Assembly (NCBI GenBank): GCA_017447775.1
Contig: JAFSMU010000025.1
Span: 1-64,000 of the forward strand
Reading direction: 5' to 3'
From: Clostridia bacterium
GTDB taxonomy: Bacteria; Bacillota; Clostridia; Oscillospirales; CAG-272
Length of the DNA: 64,000 nt
Made by a program: the position numbers and the translations under genes. The notes under the pieces were generated by a model. It saw only the letters and a program-made list of their open reading frames with translations, made no database searches and was not told where the DNA came from. This document shows positions 43,070 to 52,425 of this stretch, piece after piece. Position 1 is the first letter of the stretch, and each line of letters begins with the position of its first letter.

Positions 43070-45025
43070 ATGGATAATCGGACAAACGGCGCCCACCGCC
43101 ATCCCGGCGGCAAGCAAAAGGAGGAACGTCCAAAGACCTTCGGCGAGGCGATGCGCCGCGTCGGCAAGGTGATAGGCGGCTTTTTCTCGCGCCTCGGCTA
43201 CATATTCAAACTTGTGTGGGAAACGCGCCCGTGGATACTTTTCGCAATGCTCGGCCTCGCCATTCTCGAGGGCGCGCTGCCTGTCGTTAAGGCGCTCGCC
43301 GCCGCCGAGATACTCAACGAGCTTGCCGCGGCATACAGCGCGTCAAAGCTCGGGCAAAGCTTTGATTTCTGGCTCATAATGCGGCCGCTCATAATCGAGT
43401 TCGTGCTGATATTCATAACAAGCCTTTCGACAAACGTCGACACGATCGTGCGGCGCATCGCGGGCGAGCTTGTGGTGCATACTGTAAAGCTCAAAATCAT
43501 GAAAAAAGCCAAAATAGTCGATATGCAGAGCTTCGACCGCCCCGAATTTTACGAAAAGCTCGAAAACGCCTCGCGCGAGGCGGGCAACCGCCCGATACAG
43601 ATAATCGGCTCGACGTTCAACGTCGTCAGCACCGTGATAAGCATGGTTTCGTTCATAATCATCCTCTGGGGACTCAGCCCCGCGGCGCCGTTCATAATCG
43701 CCGCGCTCGCGCTGCCGGGGGCGATAGTTACGTTCATCTATCGCAAAAAGGTGTTCTCCTTTGTCCGTATGCGCTCAAAAGACCGCCGCCAGCTTGCGTA
43801 TTATTCGGACGTCGTAACGAACAAAGACCTCGCGAAAGAGGTACGCATTTTCGGCCTTTCCGACTTCTTTACCGATAAATATAAAGGCACGTTCAAAAAG
43901 TATTTTTCGGGACTGAAACGCCTGTTTCTCGGCGAGGGCGCGTGGAATACCGGCTTTGCCATAGTCAGCGCCGTCGTCAACTGCCTGCTTTTCTTGTTCG
44001 TGGCGCAGGGCGTGTATAACGGCACCTCGCAGATTGGCGACTACTCGCTTTATACGGGCGCGCTCGGCTCGGTTTCCGGCGCCGTCCGCACGCTTGTCGC
44101 CGCAACGGCGACGATATACGAGGGAACGCTGTTCATCGACAACCTCATTTCGTTCATAAAGGAGCCGCAGACGCTCATTTCAACGGCGGACGAGCCTGTA
44201 ATGCCGGAGCGGCACGTGGCGCACAAGATCGAATTTTGCGACGTATCGTTCCGCTACCCCGGCGCCGATCACGACACGATAAAGCATTTTTCCGCAACGA
44301 TAAACCCCGGCGACACCGTCGTGCTTGTGGGACTTAACGGCGCGGGAAAGACGACGCTTATCAAGCTCCTCACGCGCCTGTACGATCCGACCGACGGCAA
44401 GATAATGCTCGACGGGCGCGACATCCGCGAGTACGATCCGACGGCGCTGTATAAGATATTCGGCATCATTTTCCAGGACTTCGGCAAATACGCCGTCAGC
44501 GTTGCCGAAAACGTCGCCATGAGCGACACCGACGCGCCGCTCGATATGGAGCGCGTCAAAGAATCGGCAAAGCAGGGCAACGCCGACAGCTTTATCAAAG
44601 ACCTGCCCGACGGCTACGAAACGGCGCTTATGCGGATCTTTGAGGAAAACGGCACCGAGCTTTCCATCGGCCAGTGGCAAAAACTCTCGGTGGCGCGCGC
44701 CTTTTACTGCGATTCCGACGTGCTGATCCTCGACGAGCCTACAGCGTCGCTTGACGCTATCGCCGAGCAGGAAATATACAGCCAGTTCGACAGTCTGCGT
44801 AAAGACAAGACGACGATCTTTGTGTCGCACAGGCTGTCAAGCGCGACGGTGGCGGACAACATACTCGTCGTTGAAAACGGCATGCTTATCGAGCAGGGAA
44901 ATCACGCGCAGCTGATGAAGCTCGGCGGCAAGTACGCGGAGCTGTTCACAACGCAGGCAAAGAGATATATGGAATCAAAAGACGAAGTTGAAGAATACGA
45001 AAACGCAAAAGGAGAAAACAAATGA
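43070..45025 (+). CDS. ABC exporter with fused membrane and ATPase domains
   Basis: The 651-residue half-transporter has six membrane helices (residues ~45-330) and a C-terminal ATPase with Walker A VGLNGAGKTTLI and Walker B VLILDEPTASLDA. The signature is ELSIGQWQKLSVARA rather than LSGGQ, a substitution that recurs in a known subset of exporters and is not itself a sign of inactivity. The substrate could be lipid, peptide or drug. AAAGGAGAAAG precedes the ATG. The stop overlaps the next start as ATGA. Confidence 0.9.
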   Translation: MDNRTNGAHRHPGGKQKEERPKTFGEAMRRVGKVIGGFFSRLGYIFKLVWETRPWILFAMLGLAILEGALPVVKALAAAEILNELAAAYSASKLGQSFDFWLIMRPLIIEFVLIFITSLSTNVDTIVRRIAGELVVHTVKLKIMKKAKIVDMQSFDRPEFYEKLENASREAGNRPIQIIGSTFNVVSTVISMVSFIIILWGLSPAAPFIIAALALPGAIVTFIYRKKVFSFVRMRSKDRRQLAYYSDVVTNKDLAKEVRIFGLSDFFTDKYKGTFKKYFSGLKRLFLGEGAWNTGFAIVSAVVNCLLFLFVAQGVYNGTSQIGDYSLYTGALGSVSGAVRTLVAATATIYEGTLFIDNLISFIKEPQTLISTADEPVMPERHVAHKIEFCDVSFRYPGADHDTIKHFSATINPGDTVVLVGLNGAGKTTLIKLLTRLYDPTDGKIMLDGRDIREYDPTALYKIFGIIFQDFGKYAVSVAENVAMSDTDAPLDMERVKESAKQGNADSFIKDLPDGYETALMRIFEENGTELSIGQWQKLSVARAFYCDSDVLILDEPTASLDAIAEQEIYSQFDSLRKDKTTIFVSHRLSSATVADNILVVENGMLIEQGNHAQLMKLGGKYAELFTTQAKRYMESKDEVEEYENAKGENK

Positions 45026-45807
45026 AAACGGCAATTCAGCTTTACACTTTGCGGCGCGAGGCCGCAGACGACCTTGAAGGGACGCTCGCCGCGGTGAAAA
45101 ACGCGGGATACGACGGCGTTGAGCTTGCGGGCCTTTACGGGAGGAGCGGCGAGGAGATGAAGGCGCTGCTCGATAAATACGGCCTTGTGCCGATATCGGC
45201 GCACATCGGGCTGAACTCGACGGATGAGCAAACACTTTCGGAATATGAAAAAATCGGCATAAAATACGCCGTCGTTCCGATGACGCGAAAGCCGACCGAG
45301 GACACAAAGAGCGAGCTGCTGGCTGAAATTTCGGGCGCCGCCGAAAAATTTTCCGCCCACGGATTCATCCCCGGCTACCACAACCACACATACGAATTTG
45401 AAATTTGCTACGGCGGCCGCCCGTGGCACGACTACGTCATGGACGCCATCCCGTCGGCTGTGGCTGAGCTTGACCTTTGCTGGCTTGAAGTCGGCGGCGG
45501 GGATGCGGCAAAGTACATTGAAAAATACCGCGGCCGCGTCGATCTTCTTCACGTCAAAGACTACGTCGGGCGCGGAAAAATCACAAAAAACGACGGCACA
45601 CCGCCCGCATTTCCGCTTGACGCGGGGCTCGACTTTGACCAAAGGGCAGTCGGCGACGGCGTGCTTGATATGAAAGCGATCGTGTCGGCGGCAAAGGATT
45701 GCGGCACAAAATGGCTTATCGTCGAGCTTGACGAGCCGCAGAAAAACACTACGGCGCTTGAGTGCGCTACACGATCCGCCGCGGCGCTGAAAACATTTAT
45801 AAATTGA
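45022..45807 (+). CDS. Sugar phosphate isomerase/epimerase (xylose isomerase-like TIM barrel)
   Basis: The 261-residue protein has a barrel fold with metal-site residues in YHNHTYEFE, ELDLCWLEVGG, LLHVKDYVG and IVELDE, typical of the IolE/YcjR-type AP_endonuc_2 family. Substrates of this family vary (inosose, keto-sugars), so no symbol is given. It overlaps the ABC exporter gene by four bases and ends at a strong hairpin. Confidence 0.88.
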   Translation: MKTAIQLYTLRREAADDLEGTLAAVKNAGYDGVELAGLYGRSGEEMKALLDKYGLVPISAHIGLNSTDEQTLSEYEKIGIKYAVVPMTRKPTEDTKSELLAEISGAAEKFSAHGFIPGYHNHTYEFEICYGGRPWHDYVMDAIPSAVAELDLCWLEVGGGDAAKYIEKYRGRVDLLHVKDYVGRGKITKNDGTPPAFPLDAGLDFDQRAVGDGVLDMKAIVSAAKDCGTKWLIVELDEPQKNTTALECATRSAAALKTFIN

Positions 45808-45830
45808 AATAATTGAATATATGCAGATAG

Positions 45831-45862
45831 TTAAAAAGCACGGCGCCGCCGTGCTTTTTAAC
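45831..45862 (+). terminator. Terminator of the mntP-ABC-isomerase operon
   Basis: Perfect 14-bp arms TTAAAAAGCACGGC/GCCGTGCTTTTTAA with a three-base loop. Confidence 0.85.
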
Positions 45863-45883
45863 TGTTTTGAAAGGAGTTTATCT

Positions 45884-45898
45884 ATGAAAACAGAATGA
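45884..45898 (+). other. Orphan translation start with a four-codon reading frame (M-K-T-E)
   Basis: AAAGGAG stands eight bases before ATG-AAA-ACA-GAA-TGA, just upstream of the convergent mutarotase-like gene. It may be what remains of a lost gene or may be chance. Confidence 0.25.
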
Positions 45899-45901
45899 AT
45901 G

Positions 45902-46822
45902 TCAGAATATCTTTTCGCCGAGTTCTTCAAGCGCCTCGTTCGAGAATTTGCCGATCTCAACGTCGTCAAAGAGCGTCCAGCGTTCAGTGTGCGTTATCGA
46001 CTCGCCCTTCTTCAGCTTCTTGACCTCGGACAGCGTTTCGCACTCTGTAAAGAGCGCCGACGCGTAAACTTCGCACGACATACCGCCGTCGGGGTAGTTG
46101 CCGCCGGGGTGATTGACGTCGTAATCCTTCACAAGCGCCTGCCCGTGATTTACGTAAGCGGCCTTGTGGGATGTGTTGTTTATGCCGAATTTGATAGCGT
46201 CCTCAACCTCGGGATCCTGCCTCAGCGCAATGTATTTGTCGCCCCAGAAAACGCGGCTGTCGCTCATTTTCGTGTACGGCCAGAGGGCGAGAACGCGGTT
46301 GTTAAGAAGGCCTGTGTCCTCAGTCGGCTGGGGAACTATGACAGCGCCCCCCTGATCCATGACCGAAAGGCACCAAACCGCGCCCTCGATCGGCTGTTTT
46401 GAGCAGTTTGTGATCTTGTTTGTGACCGTTATCTTCGGCTCCGTTTCGTCAAGCTCGACCGAAAGGCAAAGCTGAAGTCCCGTCATATCCTGCTGCGCGG
46501 GTGTGAAGACGGCTCCGTTTGCGCTTGTCGTGTAAACGACTTTTTCGTTGTCGGGGTAGTATGTATCCGGGAACTTTTCGGGGCTGAGCCAAATTCTGTG
46601 CCCGCCGTAGATATACCACGATCTGCCCTCGCCGAAAAGCGACGAAACGTCGTGCGACAGCTTGCGCTCAACGTCGTTGAACATAAGGTTTTCCTTGCCC
46701 GCAAGATTACATTTTATTATTCTCGGACCGAGGTCAACGGTAACGAGGACTTCAACTTTTTCATTAGAAAGCTGAAGGCACTTGCCGTAGTTCTTATAGG
46801 AAACTTCCTTTATCGAAACCAT
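45902..46822 (-). CDS. Galactose mutarotase-like (DUF4380-type) protein
   Basis: The 306-residue protein has a beta-sandwich pattern with LGPRIIKCNLAGKENLMF, YGGHRIWLSPE and a later ALWPYTKMSDSR, as in DUF4380 proteins, which look like aldose-1-epimerases. No signal peptide is present, so it should be cytoplasmic and act on a sugar or sugar derivative. The ATG at 46822 follows AAGGAGAG; a 53-codon upstream extension is not supported. It stands alone. Confidence 0.8.
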   Translation of the reverse strand: MVSIKEVSYKNYGKCLQLSNEKVEVLVTVDLGPRIIKCNLAGKENLMFNDVERKLSHDVSSLFGEGRSWYIYGGHRIWLSPEKFPDTYYPDNEKVVYTTSANGAVFTPAQQDMTGLQLCLSVELDETEPKITVTNKITNCSKQPIEGAVWCLSVMDQGGAVIVPQPTEDTGLLNNRVLALWPYTKMSDSRVFWGDKYIALRQDPEVEDAIKFGINNTSHKAAYVNHGQALVKDYDVNHPGGNYPDGGMSCEVYASALFTECETLSEVKKLKKGESITHTERWTLFDDVEIGKFSNEALEELGEKIF

Positions 46823-46840
46823 AAAAAAATCTCTCCTTGC

Positions 46841-47013
46841 ATTTATATATAAATATTTAAGTTTGTCAATATGTTCTCGTCTTTTTCCCCGCCTTTTGTT
46901 TTTTGCGCGTACCGCGCACTGTATTCGGGGAAAATTTTTTGACTCGGACTCCGCCGTCAAGCGTCGCCCGAAGGGGAACATATATAAAACTATAAATATT
47001 TACGAATATAAAT
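46841..47013. repeat. Two copies of an AT-rich motif around the mutarotase/nrdR gap
   Basis: On the minus strand at 46841-46860 and on the plus strand at 46994-47013 occur AAATATTTATATATAAAT and AAATATTTACGAATATAAAT. A third close match lies at 25151-25170 upstream of dnaG. The rest of the 46823-47040 gap shows nothing else. Confidence 0.35.
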
Positions 47014-47040
47014 GTAAAGAGAGATTATTCCGATATAGCC

Positions 47041-47505
47041 TCAATTTTCGCTTTTGTCGGAGCGTATCTTTTCCAGCTCGCGCAAAAACGTATCGAGATC
47101 CTTGAATTCTCTGTAAACGGATGCGAACCTGACGTATGCGACCTCGTCAAGCTCTTTGAGTTTATCCATAACGAGCACGCCTATATGGCTGCTCGAAATT
47201 TCGTGCGAAAGTGAGTTTTGCAGTTCTGCCTCTATCTGCGAGGCGATCGTTTCAAGCTGCTCCATCGTAACGGGGCGCTTGTTGCACGCGTTCATCATAC
47301 CGCGGAGCAATTTTTCTTTGTCAAAGACTTCGCGCGTTTTATCTTTTTTGACTACGAGGAGGGGAAGTGTTTCTATCGTTTCGTACGTTGTAAATCTGTT
47401 CTGGCACGAAAGGCACTCGCGGCGGCGGCGGATGCTGACGCCTTCCTCTGTGGGGCGGGAGTCAACAACTTTGCTTTCTGTATAACCGCATACGGGACAC
47501 TTCAT
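47041..47505 (-). CDS. nrdR: Transcriptional repressor NrdR
   Basis: The 154-residue repressor of ribonucleotide reductase genes has an N-terminal zinc ribbon ([18 protein letters not shown]...CLSCQNRF) and an ATP-cone domain ([19 protein letters not shown] onward). It senses ATP/dATP. The targets are not in this window. Confidence 0.97.
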   Translation of the reverse strand: MKCPVCGYTESKVVDSRPTEEGVSIRRRRECLSCQNRFTTYETIETLPLLVVKKDKTREVFDKEKLLRGMMNACNKRPVTMEQLETIASQIEAELQNSLSHEISSSHIGVLVMDKLKELDEVAYVRFASVYREFKDLDTFLRELEKIRSDKSEN

Positions 47506-47538
47506 GTTATTACCTCGTATTCCTTTTGATACACGTTA

Positions 47539-47567
47539 ATTATATCACAAAATTTTCCGTTTGTAAA
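47539..47567 (-). promoter_or_regulatory. Promoter of nrdR
   Basis: Minus-strand TTTACA, 17-base spacer, TATAAT, 33 bases before the ATG. Confidence 0.65.
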
Positions 47568-47812
47568 TCGGTAAACGCAAAATTTTTTTATTTTTTTGTT
47601 TTGCACAGTTTTTTGATGTTTGATTTTCTTTGCGCGGCGCGTGTTTTGTCGCTTTTTGATGAGTTTTATCGAAAAAAGATGAAAATTGTCGAATGGTGTC
47701 AAATTCTGCCTTTTCCGCTTGAAAAAGCGACCATTTCTGCCTTTGATCCACTATGGAAAACGTCCGTTTTGCGATGTATAATCTTATCGTAACGATCACG
47801 CGAGGTGAATGT

Positions 47813-48067
47813 ATGAAAGAAAAAAAGAAAATCGCGCCGCTGTGCCGCGGCGCAAATCTCATCTGCAAATTGACCGTCCCGCTTATTGTTGTCGAGATCG
47901 TCTACATACTTGTTTTTATAAGCTCGCTCGGCGCGCAGGAGATACTGTCGCAGCGCGACGTGCTTTCCGTTATGATCGAGGACGTTTTGGCGTCGGTGCT
48001 TTGCTCCGTTTTCGGAATGCTTCTTTTCGACTGGGCGTACAAGCGCGAAAACGATCAGCCTTCGTAA
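47813..48067 (+). CDS. Small membrane protein of unknown function
   Basis: The 84-residue protein has two hydrophobic segments (LTVPLIVVEIVYILVFI and VLASVLCSVFGMLLF) with charged ends. I recognise no family. The ATG at 47813 is preceded by GCGAGGTGAATGT; upstream in-frame starts lack a site. A TATAAT lies at 47776-47781. Its end overlaps the convergent dus gene by 13 bases. Confidence 0.65.
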   Translation: MKEKKKIAPLCRGANLICKLTVPLIVVEIVYILVFISSLGAQEILSQRDVLSVMIEDVLASVLCSVFGMLLFDWAYKRENDQPS

Positions 48068-49035
48068 AGCGGGGCGAGTATTTTTCGTATTTCCGCGGCG
48101 CTTGACGCGCGGCAGAGCAGCTCGCGCACCTTCGTTGCGCCCGACATCCCTTTGAGATACCGCCCGAGGTATCGCCGCGACTCGACGACCGCCACGCGCT
48201 CGCCCTTATCCTCTATCGAATATTCAAGCTGCCGCAGCGCGACTCTGACGCGCTCATCTTTTGTCGGGGGAGTGTACTCTCTGCCCGCCTCGGCCGCGGC
48301 TATTTCCTCGAATATCCACGGATTCCCGAGCGCGCCGCGCGCTATCGCCACCCCGTCGCACCCCGTCTTTTTCATCGCTTCAAGCGCGTCATGCGCGGAA
48401 AATATATCGCCGTTTGCAATGACGGGAATACCAAGCGCCGCCTTGACTTTTGCCACGTGCGAAAAGTCGACGCCGGGGGAGTACATCTGCGCCCTTGTCC
48501 TTGCGTGAACGCACACCGCGGCGGCGCCGCCGGCCTCGGCGGCTTTTGCGGCTTCAACGACGTTGATCGAGCCCGCGTCCCAGCCGAGCCGCATCTTGAC
48601 CGTGACGGGAATGTTGATCGCTCGGGCGACAGCCGAAACTATCTTTTCGATCAGCGCCACGTTTTTCATCAGCGCCGAACCCTCCCCGTTTGACACGACC
48701 TTGTGTACGGGGCACCCCATATTTATATCTATCGCGGACGGCAAAACGCCGTCCGCTTTCGCGTTTTCGATAACTATCGAAGCTCCTCGCGCCATAAATT
48801 CAGGCTCGCTTCCGAATATCTGCACCGCCATCGGCGACTCCGCGCCAGTTATTCGCGCCAAGGCGGGCGTTTTTTTGTCGCCGTAGCACAAAGCCTTTGC
48901 CGACACCATCTCCGAGCAGAGATACCCCGCGCCGTGCTCGCGGCAGATGAGGCGGAACGCCCTGTCCCCGTCGCCCGCCATCGGCGCAAGCCAGATATTC
49001 GGATATTCCTTCCCGCAAAGCCAAACCTTGCCCAT
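48055..49035 (-). CDS. dus: tRNA-dihydrouridine synthase
   Basis: The 326-residue flavoenzyme reduces uridines in tRNA D-loops. It shows the N-terminal LAPMAGDGDRAFR, the catalytic cysteine in DINMGCPVHKV, KMRLGWD, VHARTR and NGDIFS, all in a TIM barrel. The site specificity (DusB-like is most likely) cannot be assigned safely. It is convergent with the small membrane gene and divergent from the ruv operon. Confidence 0.93.
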   Translation of the reverse strand: MGKVWLCGKEYPNIWLAPMAGDGDRAFRLICREHGAGYLCSEMVSAKALCYGDKKTPALARITGAESPMAVQIFGSEPEFMARGASIVIENAKADGVLPSAIDINMGCPVHKVVSNGEGSALMKNVALIEKIVSAVARAINIPVTVKMRLGWDAGSINVVEAAKAAEAGGAAAVCVHARTRAQMYSPGVDFSHVAKVKAALGIPVIANGDIFSAHDALEAMKKTGCDGVAIARGALGNPWIFEEIAAAEAGREYTPPTKDERVRVALRQLEYSIEDKGERVAVVESRRYLGRYLKGMSGATKVRELLCRASSAAEIRKILAPLYEG

Positions 49036-49066
49036 ACGACGCTCCTTTTTTCATTTTTACGATGAT

Positions 49067-49095
49067 ATGATACACCATTTTTCGCGGTTTGTAAA
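49067..49095 (-). promoter_or_regulatory. Promoter of dus
   Basis: Minus-strand TTTACA, 17-base spacer, TATCAT. Confidence 0.55.
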
Positions 49096-49145
49096 GCAAA
49101 TTTTGCCAAAACCGTAAAAAATATCGCGCGCGCCCGCATTTTCCC

Positions 49146-49174
49146 TTGCAAAATAGAAATACTTGTGATATAAT
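49146..49174 (+). promoter_or_regulatory. Promoter of the 49212-ruvCAB operon
   Basis: TTGCAA, 17-base spacer, TATAAT, 37 bases before the first gene. No LexA-type box is seen here. Confidence 0.75.
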
Positions 49175-49211
49175 TAAATTGGACTATAATTTATTATTTT
49201 TGTTGGTGGGT

Positions 49212-50150
49212 ATGAAAATTTACAGCGATTTTACCGCGGTGGAGAAAAACCTTGCGGACTCCGGGCGGCGCTTTGTCGAGGAGCTTGAATGCCGCGCCTC
49301 TCACATTTACGAGGCGGCGCACGTTGCAAAATTCCATCTTGACATGGCGAAGATACCGCGCGCGTATTCCGATATGATAAAGCTCGACGACACGCGCGCC
49401 GCGCTCGTTACCGCTCTCCCGAAAAAGATATTTCCGATACAGTCGCCATTTGACGACGGGCCGGCGAAGGCGGCGCTTACAGTCAGCGACCGCTGCGTCT
49501 ACTCACGCGCGCTGACCGAGGGGGAGAACGTCACCGCCCGAAAGATCAGGGATATGCTCTTTACGCCCGCCGAGCGAGGGCTTAACAGTAAGATCGCGCT
49601 TATCGGAAACGCCGGATCAAACCGCGCGTTTGAGCTGTTTGCGGCAAAGCTGCGCGGCGTCGGTGCGATCCACACCGAAACGTTTGAGAGCGCCTGCTCG
49701 GCCGTTTCCGAAAGGCAGGCCGATTACGCCGTGATCCCGCTGTATTCGCTTTCCGACGGCAGACTCGACGGGCTTTACCGCATCGTCGAAAAATACGGCC
49801 TTTGCATAATAATGAGCTGCCGCGTCCCGTCGTCTGACGGGAACGTTACAACGTATGCGCTGCTCGGAAGAGAAGTGCGCGATATCGACTTTTGCGGCGC
49901 GTCGAAGCTTGAAATAAAGGTAACGCTCGGCAGTGCGTCCGAGATGACGGAAATAATGTGCGCCGCTTCGTTTTTCGGCGCGGAAGTCGAGCGCGTCGAA
50001 CCGATGCCGTCCCTTTACGGGCGCGACAACACGTTTGGCTTTGTACTTCTCGTCGATGGGGCGGAGCTTGCGCCGCTTGTGCTTTATCTGTCGCTGTTCT
50101 GCTCGCAGTATATACCGCTCGGCCTTTACGCCGACGTTACGGAGGAATAA
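49212..50150 (+). CDS. Prephenate dehydratase-like protein lacking the catalytic TRF motif
   Basis: The 312-residue protein has a periplasmic-binding-like fold as in prephenate dehydratases (GNAGSNRAFELFAAKL, then ADYAVIPLYSLSDGRLDGLY, residues ~120-215) and a C-terminal ACT-like domain (LGSASEMTEIMCAASFFGAEVERVEPMP). At the place of the catalytic Thr-Arg-Phe it reads Thr-Thr-Tyr. The N-terminal ~120 residues are helical and do not clearly match chorismate mutase. It starts an operon with ruvC one base downstream and lies far from aromatic genes. Function is uncertain; a regulatory or degenerate role is possible. Confidence 0.7.
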   Translation: MKIYSDFTAVEKNLADSGRRFVEELECRASHIYEAAHVAKFHLDMAKIPRAYSDMIKLDDTRAALVTALPKKIFPIQSPFDDGPAKAALTVSDRCVYSRALTEGENVTARKIRDMLFTPAERGLNSKIALIGNAGSNRAFELFAAKLRGVGAIHTETFESACSAVSERQADYAVIPLYSLSDGRLDGLYRIVEKYGLCIIMSCRVPSSDGNVTTYALLGREVRDIDFCGASKLEIKVTLGSASEMTEIMCAASFFGAEVERVEPMPSLYGRDNTFGFVLLVDGAELAPLVLYLSLFCSQYIPLGLYADVTEE

Positions 50151-50666
50151 ATGAGGATACTTGGAATTGACCCGGGGCTTGCCATCGTCGGCTACGGTGT
50201 GATAGATTTTGAGCGCGGCAAGTTCAAGACCGTCGCCATGGGCTCCATCGAAACGCCCGCGGGCATCGACACCGAGGAGAGGCTGAACATCATCTACGAC
50301 GATCTGTGCGAGGTCATCAACGCGTACCGTCCGAGCGAGGCGGCGATAGAGGAGCTCTTCTACCACACCAATCAGAAAACGGTCATCGCGGTCGCTGAGG
50401 CGAGGGGGGTCATCCTTCTTGCGTGCCGCCGCGCGATGATGAACATTGCCGAATACACGCCGCTTCAAGTCAAGCAGTCCGTCGTCGGATACGGGCGCGC
50501 CGAGAAAAAGCAGGTAATGGAAATGACGCGGATAATGCTCGGCTTTGAAGACAAGATAAAGCTCGACGACACGGCGGACGCGCTTGCGATAGCGATATGC
50601 CACGCGCACTCATCGGCGTCGTCCGTCGGCGGGTTCTACAACCAAAAGAAAACGAAAATGCTTTAA
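50151..50666 (+). CDS. ruvC: Holliday junction resolvase RuvC
   Basis: The 171-residue endonuclease cuts four-way junctions symmetrically. Catalytic acids are visible in GIDPGLAIVGYG, AAIEELFYHTN and the C-terminal DDTADALAIAICHAH. The ATG is one base after the preceding stop, with CGGAGG before it. Confidence 0.97.
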   Translation: MRILGIDPGLAIVGYGVIDFERGKFKTVAMGSIETPAGIDTEERLNIIYDDLCEVINAYRPSEAAIEELFYHTNQKTVIAVAEARGVILLACRRAMMNIAEYTPLQVKQSVVGYGRAEKKQVMEMTRIMLGFEDKIKLDDTADALAIAICHAHSSASSVGGFYNQKKTKML

Positions 50667-50680
50667 GCACGGAGGGATAA

Positions 50681-51289
50681 ATGTTTTACTATCTTAAAGG
50701 TACGCTCGCGCTGTGCGAGGCAAACGTCGCCGTTATCGACTGCGGCGGCGTCGGATATAAGCTGACGGTGAGCGACACGACGTTCTCGTCTGTCGCGGGG
50801 AAGCTCGGCAAAGAGGTCACGCTGTACACACACCTTTCGGTGCGCGAGGACGCGGTGGAGCTGTTCGGCTTTTACTCAAACGAGGAGCTGTCGGCGTTCC
50901 GTATGCTGATATCGGTATCGGGCGTCGGGCCGAAGGCGGCGCTTGCCATACTTTCGGTGATGAGCCCCGAAAAGTTCGCGTTTGCCGTATCGACGGGGGA
51001 TGTAAAATCGATCGCGCGCGCCAACGGCGTCGGCAAAAAGACGGCGGAGCGCGTCATCCTCGAGCTTAAAGACAAGGTTTCAAAAGAGATTTCGGCGGTG
51101 AACACGGAAACGGGCGAGGTGTTCGAGCCTATCGGCGCAACGGGCGTCGTCGCCGAGGCCGTGAGCGCGCTTATGGTGCTTGGATATACGCGCGCCGAGG
51201 CGGAACACGCGCTCTCGGGCGTAGATCTTAACGGAACGCTTGAAAGTATGATCACCGCGGCGCTGAAAAAGCTTGCCACGCGGCTGTAA
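50681..51289 (+). CDS. ruvA: Holliday junction branch migration protein RuvA
   Basis: The 202-residue protein has an N-terminal OB fold (YYLKGTLALCEANVAVIDCGG), two helix-hairpin-helix motifs (GVGPKAALAIL and GVGKKTAERVI) and a C-terminal RuvB-binding domain. CGGAGGG precedes the ATG. It acts with RuvB on junctions resolved by RuvC. Confidence 0.97.
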   Translation: MFYYLKGTLALCEANVAVIDCGGVGYKLTVSDTTFSSVAGKLGKEVTLYTHLSVREDAVELFGFYSNEELSAFRMLISVSGVGPKAALAILSVMSPEKFAFAVSTGDVKSIARANGVGKKTAERVILELKDKVSKEISAVNTETGEVFEPIGATGVVAEAVSALMVLGYTRAEAEHALSGVDLNGTLESMITAALKKLATRL

Positions 51290-51300
51290 GGGGTTAGGAT

Positions 51301-52425
51301 ATGATTAAGAAATTCGATATACCGAAAAACGAAGCGGCGGAAAACGAGGACGAGTTCGCGTTTGTCGAGCGGCTTGTCGGCACGGGGGAGAGCGACGAGG
51401 ACAGGGAAGTCGAAGCCGGTCTGCGCCCGCAAAACCTTGACGAATACATCGGTCAGGAAAAGGCGAAGGAAAATCTTAAAATCTACATAGAGGCGGCAAA
51501 GCTGCGCGGCGAATCGCTCGACCACGTTCTGCTTTACGGCCCGCCGGGACTCGGAAAAACGACGCTTGCGGGCATCATCGCAAACGAAATGGGCGTAAAT
51601 ATCCGTGTAACGTCAGGCCCCGCCATCGAAAAGCAGGGCGACCTTGCCGCAATGCTTACAAATCTTGCCGAGGGGGACGTGCTTTTCATCGACGAGATAC
51701 ACCGCCTGTCGCGCAACATTGAGGAGATTCTTTATCCCGCCATGGAGGACTACGCGCTCGACTGGATCGTCGGCAAAGGCCCCGCTGCGCGCTCGATAAG
51801 AATACCTCTGCCGCGTTTTACGCTCATCGGCGCGACAACGCGCGCGGGACAGCTCACAACTCCGCTGCGCGACCGCTTCGGCGTGCTGCTCAAACTCGAA
51901 CTGTATAACACCGACGAGCTTGCGACTATCGTCGGGCGAAGCGCGGGGATACTCGGCATCGACATCACCTCCGACGGTATGCGCGAGATAGCGCGCCGCT
52001 CGCGCGGAACGCCGCGTGTGGCCAACAGACTGCTCAAACGCGTGCGCGACTTCGCGCAGGTCAAGGGTGACGGGCGCATCGACAAGGATATCGCCGACCG
52101 CGCGCTGAGAATGCTTGAGATCGACGAGCTTGGACTTGACAACACAGACCGCCGTATGCTCGAAGCGATAGTCAAGCTGTACGACGGCGGCCCCGTCGGA
52201 CTTGAAACGCTCGCCGCGACGATCGGCGAGGAGGCGGTGACCATCGAGGACGTTTACGAGCCGTACCTTATGCAGATAGGGTTTTTGTCGCGCACGCCGC
52301 GCGGCAGATGCGTAACGCGCCCCGCCTGCGAGCATCTGGGACTTTCATTCAAAAGAAGAACGCCGTCAAGAGCCGACGAAGATCAGCTCTCGCTTGACGT
52401 TTTCGCGGAGGACGAGGACAAATGA
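51301..52425 (+). CDS. ruvB: Holliday junction branch migration ATPase RuvB
   Basis: The 374-residue AAA+ motor has Walker [14 protein letters not shown], Walker [13 protein letters not shown], sensor [10 protein letters not shown], the arginine finger region and a C-terminal winged helix ([15 protein letters not shown]). A longer acidic N-terminal extension (~30 residues) and C-terminal tail make it slightly larger than usual. Its stop overlaps the next start as ATGA. Confidence 0.97.
   Translation: MIKKFDIPKNEAAENEDEFAFVERLVGTGESDEDREVEAGLRPQNLDEYIGQEKAKENLKIYIEAAKLRGESLDHVLLYGPPGLGKTTLAGIIANEMGVNIRVTSGPAIEKQGDLAAMLTNLAEGDVLFIDEIHRLSRNIEEILYPAMEDYALDWIVGKGPAARSIRIPLPRFTLIGATTRAGQLTTPLRDRFGVLLKLELYNTDELATIVGRSAGILGIDITSDGMREIARRSRGTPRVANRLLKRVRDFAQVKGDGRIDKDIADRALRMLEIDELGLDNTDRRMLEAIVKLYDGGPVGLETLAATIGEEAVTIEDVYEPYLMQIGFLSRTPRGRCVTRPACEHLGLSFKRRTPSRADEDQLSLDVFAEDEDK

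Noticed and set aside
43070..45025. ABC exporter inactivated by a changed signature motif
   Set aside because: LSIGQWQ recurs in intact exporters, and Walker A, Walker B and the switch histidine are all present.
49617..50609. 330-codon open frame antisense to the PDT-like gene and ruvC
   Set aside because: Shadow of two well-supported genes; no start site or domain.
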